From Lachnospiraceae bacterium UBA5899 (lineage in GTDB: Bacteria; Bacillota; Clostridia; Lachnospirales; Lachnospiraceae): a stretch of 6,890 bases of DNA. The position numbers were made by a program, and so were the translations under genes. Positions 5,152 to 6,890 of this stretch are shown in pieces. Within the stretch, counting starts at the first letter, position 1. Each line of letters begins with the position of its first letter. The notes under the pieces are model-generated. The model was given only the letters and a program-made list of their open reading frames with translations, did not search any database and was not told where the DNA came from. The stretch spans positions 1 through 6,890 of the forward strand of contig DJEL01000019.1 in the NCBI GenBank assembly GCA_002432425.1, in the 5' to 3' direction.

Positions 5152-5925
5152 ATGGCTGAAAGAAGAATGTTCACCAAAAAAATAACGGAAAGTGATGCTT
5201 TCTTGGAGATGCCGCTTTCTTCACAGGCTTTTTATTTTCACCTTTGTATGAGTGCAGATGATGACGGTTTTGTAAAAAATCCTAAAGGAATTGCAAAATT
5301 GGTAGGGGCTTCCGAAGACGATTTCAAACTTCTTGTGATGAAGTCTTTTGTAATCATGTATGACACCGGTGTTATCGTTATCAAACATTGGCGAATGCAT
5401 AACCTTTTGAGGAAAGACAGGTACACAAAATCCAACTATTTAGAGGAGCGGAGCCAGTTATATCTCAAGGAAAACGGAGCCTACACACTGGACGAAACGA
5501 AGGGTGAAAAATTGCTTGGCAACCAAATGGCAACCAAATGGCAACCAAATGGCAACCCAGTAAAGGAAAGTATAGTAAAGGATAGTGTAGTTAAGGAAAG
5601 TAAAGAAGAGGAAAGTATAGAAAAAGAAAAAGGTACTAACGTACCTAAAAAGAAAACCGTGTACTTCCCCCAGAATGAGGAACTTGAAAATGCATTTCAG
5701 GAATTTTTGACAATGCGAAAGAATATCAAGAAGCCGATTTCTACGCAACAGGCTATCACACGGATGCTTAACAAGATTGAAAAGCTTTCCGGTGGGGATG
5801 ATGATTTGGCTATTAAAATTATCAACCAGTCTACGGACCACTGTTGGCAGGATGTATATGCCTTGAAAGATGCCGGCAGCAGTCCTAATACGAAGACTGT
5901 ATACGACGAATGGAGGGATGCCTGA
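5152..5925 (+). CDS. DnaD-like phage replisome organizer
   Basis: A 257-residue protein from ATG 5152, 7 bases after the previous stop, with AGGTG at 5143-5147. The frame is open upstream to 4954 but that part overlaps the previous gene out of frame. Residues 1-115 match the N-terminal winged-helix domain of phage replisome organizers: M-A-E-R-R-M-F, S-D-A-F-L-E-M-P-L-S-S-Q-A, A-D-D-D-G-F-V-K-N-P, and I-K-H-W-R-M-H-N-L-L-R-K-D-R. Residues 120-168 form a low-complexity linker encoded by DNA repeats. Residues 172-240 are a C-terminal helical domain with A-I-K-I-I-N-Q-S and W-Q-D-V-Y motifs, of the kind used to contact the helicase loader or single-stranded DNA. It should bind the phage origin and start helicase loading. 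The linker repeats are the likely origin (see 5519-5559). The helicase loader gene follows with a TGATG overlap. Confidence 0.85.
   Translation: MAERRMFTKKITESDAFLEMPLSSQAFYFHLCMSADDDGFVKNPKGIAKLVGASEDDFKLLVMKSFVIMYDTGVIVIKHWRMHNLLRKDRYTKSNYLEERSQLYLKENGAYTLDETKGEKLLGNQMATKWQPNGNPVKESIVKDSVVKESKEEESIEKEKGTNVPKKKTVYFPQNEELENAFQEFLTMRKNIKKPISTQQAITRMLNKIEKLSGGDDDLAIKIINQSTDHCWQDVYALKDAGSSPNTKTVYDEWRDA
5519..5559 (+). repeat. Iteron-like 11-bp tandem array (candidate phage origin)
   Basis: Three exact tandem copies of GCAACCAAATG (5519-5529, 5530-5540, 5541-5551) are followed by a partial copy, GCAACCC (5552-5558). The 11-base period is not a multiple of three, so the same DNA unit is read in three frames (G-N-Q-M-A-T-K-W-Q-P-N-G-N-P), which points to selection on DNA. 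Phage initiator genes often hold their own iterons, as in lambda O. Probable binding site for the encoding protein. Confidence 0.72.
5559..5633 (+). repeat. Degenerate 15-bp purine- and A-rich direct repeats
   Basis: Five head-to-tail 15-base units follow the iterons: 5559-5573 (AGTAAAGGAAAGTAT), 5574-5588, 5589-5603, 5604-5618 and 5619-5633. The first three are closest; the last two drift. They code for V-K-E-S-I / V-K-D-S-V / V-K-E-S-K / E-E-E-S-I / E-K-E-K-G. The stretch is A+T-rich with nearly all purines on this strand, suiting an easily melted unwinding element beside an iteron array. Confidence 0.6.
5631..5646 (+). repeat. Short perfect inverted repeat at the end of the repeat cluster
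   Basis: AGGTAC (5631-5636) and GTACCT (5641-5646) are reverse complements around TAAC. It abuts the last purine-rich repeat. It could be a protein site or small hairpin belonging to the origin region, but six base pairs can occur by chance. Confidence 0.4.
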
Positions 5926-6476
5926 TGACGAGAGACGAAGTAAAAGAAATGCTGATGGTTATACAGGCGGCATACCCAAATTACAAGCCACAGGACAAGA
6001 CGGTGGCCGTTAATACCTGGTACATGATGTTAAAGGATTATGAAAAAGAGGTCGTTGAAGCCGCGTTGAAGATATACATAGCTTCGGACACCAGCGGCTT
6101 TGCACCGGCAATCGGGCAGTTGATTGACAAAATCAATACCGTAACGGCGCCGCCGGAATTAAACAGTATGGCGGCTTGGGGACTTGTATCCAAGGCTTTA
6201 AGAAATGGATATTATGGAGCAGAACAGGAATTTGAGAAGCTTCCTACAACCGTAAAAAAGGCGGTAGGGAGCCCGGACAATCTTAGACATTGGGCACAGT
6301 CTGACAGTAAATCCATAGAGACGGTTATCCAGTCGAACTTTATTCGCACGTATGAAGCGGAAGTGCGGCGGAAAACCGAAGCCGCCAAGACTCCGCCGGA
6401 TGTAATGGCATTGATAGACAAAATTTCAAGCCAAAAGCTTATCGGTGATTTTTCACAGCAGAAAGGAAGTTGCTGA
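5925..6476 (+). CDS. G39P-like replicative helicase loader/inhibitor
   Basis: A 183-residue protein. The ATG at 5925 shares a base with the previous stop (TGATG), and GGAGGG (5912-5917) is spaced 7 bases; an in-frame ATG at 5910 would sit on the ribosome site. Residues 1-72 (M-T-R-D-E-V, I-Q-A-A-Y-P-N-Y, V-N-T-W-Y-M-M-L, Y-I-A-S-D-T-S-G-F-A-P-A-I-G-Q-L) match the family of SPP1 G39P, which binds the phage DnaB-type helicase, keeps it inactive and delivers it to the origin organizer. The protein is longer than SPP1 G39P (about 126 residues): residues 80-183 add a helical extension with the L-R-H-W-A-Q and N-F-I-R-T-Y segments. Directly after the DnaD-like gene, it completes an organizer plus loader pair. 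No helicase gene is visible, so it may lie downstream or the host DnaB/DnaC-type helicase may be used. Confidence 0.82.
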   Translation: MTRDEVKEMLMVIQAAYPNYKPQDKTVAVNTWYMMLKDYEKEVVEAALKIYIASDTSGFAPAIGQLIDKINTVTAPPELNSMAAWGLVSKALRNGYYGAEQEFEKLPTTVKKAVGSPDNLRHWAQSDSKSIETVIQSNFIRTYEAEVRRKTEAAKTPPDVMALIDKISSQKLIGDFSQQKGSC

Positions 6477-6480
6477 ATTT

Positions 6481-6890
6481 ATGAGACAATTATCATTGTT
6501 TGAACAGGAAGAAGAGGTTACCGGCATAGAAGATGCGGCGCCGGATGCCGTGCAGAATGCATGGCGAAAAGCTAAGCAGGACATGAAGCGGAACTTCACG
6601 GAACTTCAGAAACTGCCATATGAGGAGAAGCTGGAACGGCAAAAAGGAAAGGCATATGAGTTCTACGAGGAAATGCAGAAGAGGGAAAAAGGATGCCTTG
6701 TATCTGTTGGCGGACTGGACAGCATCACATTGTTTATCTGGCTACACAGTATAGGCATTCATGTTCCTGCTATATCTGTATCGGCAGTAGAGGATAAGGG
6801 CAATCAGAAAGTACACAAGGCTTTAGGTATTGAACTGGTGAAGTCCTACAAGACAAAGGTTGAGGTACTGAATGAGTGCGGATTTCCTGT
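6481..6890 (+). CDS. PAPS-reductase-like (PP-loop) phage protein with sliding-clamp motif, 3' truncated
   Basis: An open frame from ATG 6481 to the window edge (136 codons), 4 bases after the previous stop; AAAGGAAG (6462-6469) is the likely ribosome site at a long spacing of 11 bases. Residues 3-7 are Q-L-S-L-F, an exact match to the bacterial sliding-clamp-binding pentapeptide. Residues 8-70 are charged and helical. Residues 73-85 (L-V-S-V-G-G-L-D-S-I-T-L-F) are the PP-loop that binds the ATP or PAPS phosphates in the PAPS-reductase/adenine nucleotide alpha hydrolase family, and the following I-P-type beta/alpha pattern with S-V-S-A-V-E-D-K and V-H-K-A-L-G-I continues the Rossmann-like fold. 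The first Ser of the usual S-G-G-x-D-S is Val. Phage members of this family have no proven substrate; roles in sulfur-containing DNA or tRNA modification are suggested only by homology. The C-terminal half is outside the window. Confidence 0.82.
   Translation, partial: MRQLSLFEQEEEVTGIEDAAPDAVQNAWRKAKQDMKRNFTELQKLPYEEKLERQKGKAYEFYEEMQKREKGCLVSVGGLDSITLFIWLHSIGIHVPAISVSAVEDKGNQKVHKALGIELVKSYKTKVEVLNECGFP

Noticed and set aside
5519..5633. CRISPR array
   Set aside because: The repeats are 11 and 15 bases, directly adjacent without spacers, and lie inside a coding gene.
5458..5841. Antisense open frame of 127 codons rich in Phe and Tyr
   Set aside because: Its Phe/Tyr/Leu runs are the reverse strand of the purine-rich repeats in the replisome-organizer gene; there is no independent support.

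Overview
The window reads as the early and replication region of a temperate phage or prophage from a low- to mid-GC Bacillota host, most likely a gut Clostridia/Lachnospiraceae lineage. The reasons are the strong AGGAGG-type ribosome sites, the fully one-directional (+ strand) tightly overlapping genes, and protein families that I recognise from Clostridia prophages: DUF7666-like, RecT, RecE/YqaJ-like nuclease, RusA-like resolvase, DnaD-like replisome organizer, G39P-like helicase loader and a PAPS-reductase-like protein. The host assignment is inference. No integrase, repressor, structural gene or tRNA is visible.

Layout. 1-1217 is an accessory block: the tail of a DUF7666-like protein, a small helix-turn-helix protein, a secreted SLT lytic transglycosylase, a two-helix membrane protein and a possible 39-residue ORF. 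1294-2006 holds an unrecognised 110-residue protein and two tiny cysteine-rich (zinc-knuckle-like) proteins. 1996-4415 is the recombination block: RecT annealase, a PD-(D/E)XK exonuclease overlapping it by 4 bases, an HNH-like protein and a RusA-like Holliday junction resolvase. A 99-base gap (4416-4514) contains an RNA hairpin directly in front of a ribosome site. 4515-6476 is the replication-initiation block: a two-domain DUF5405-like/winged-helix protein, a DnaD-like replisome organizer whose gene carries an iteron-like array, and a G39P-like helicase loader/inhibitor. 6481 to the end is a PAPS-reductase-like protein, cut by the window edge.

Working together. RecT plus the exonuclease form a single-strand-annealing recombination pair, and RusA would resolve the junctions that recombination or replication makes. 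The DnaD-like protein probably binds the repeat cluster inside its own gene (5519-5646) and, with the G39P-like protein, recruits the replicative helicase there. The last protein begins with an exact QLSLF sliding-clamp-binding pentapeptide, which suggests it is tethered to replicating DNA. Almost every gene starts within a few bases of the previous stop, so translational coupling along one long transcript is likely; no convincing promoter or terminator is visible.

The strongest unexplained signals are the compact repeat cluster (candidate phage origin), the QLSLF tag on a PAPS-reductase-like protein with an altered PP-loop, and the hairpin before the ribosome site at 4501. None amounts to a demonstrated new system.
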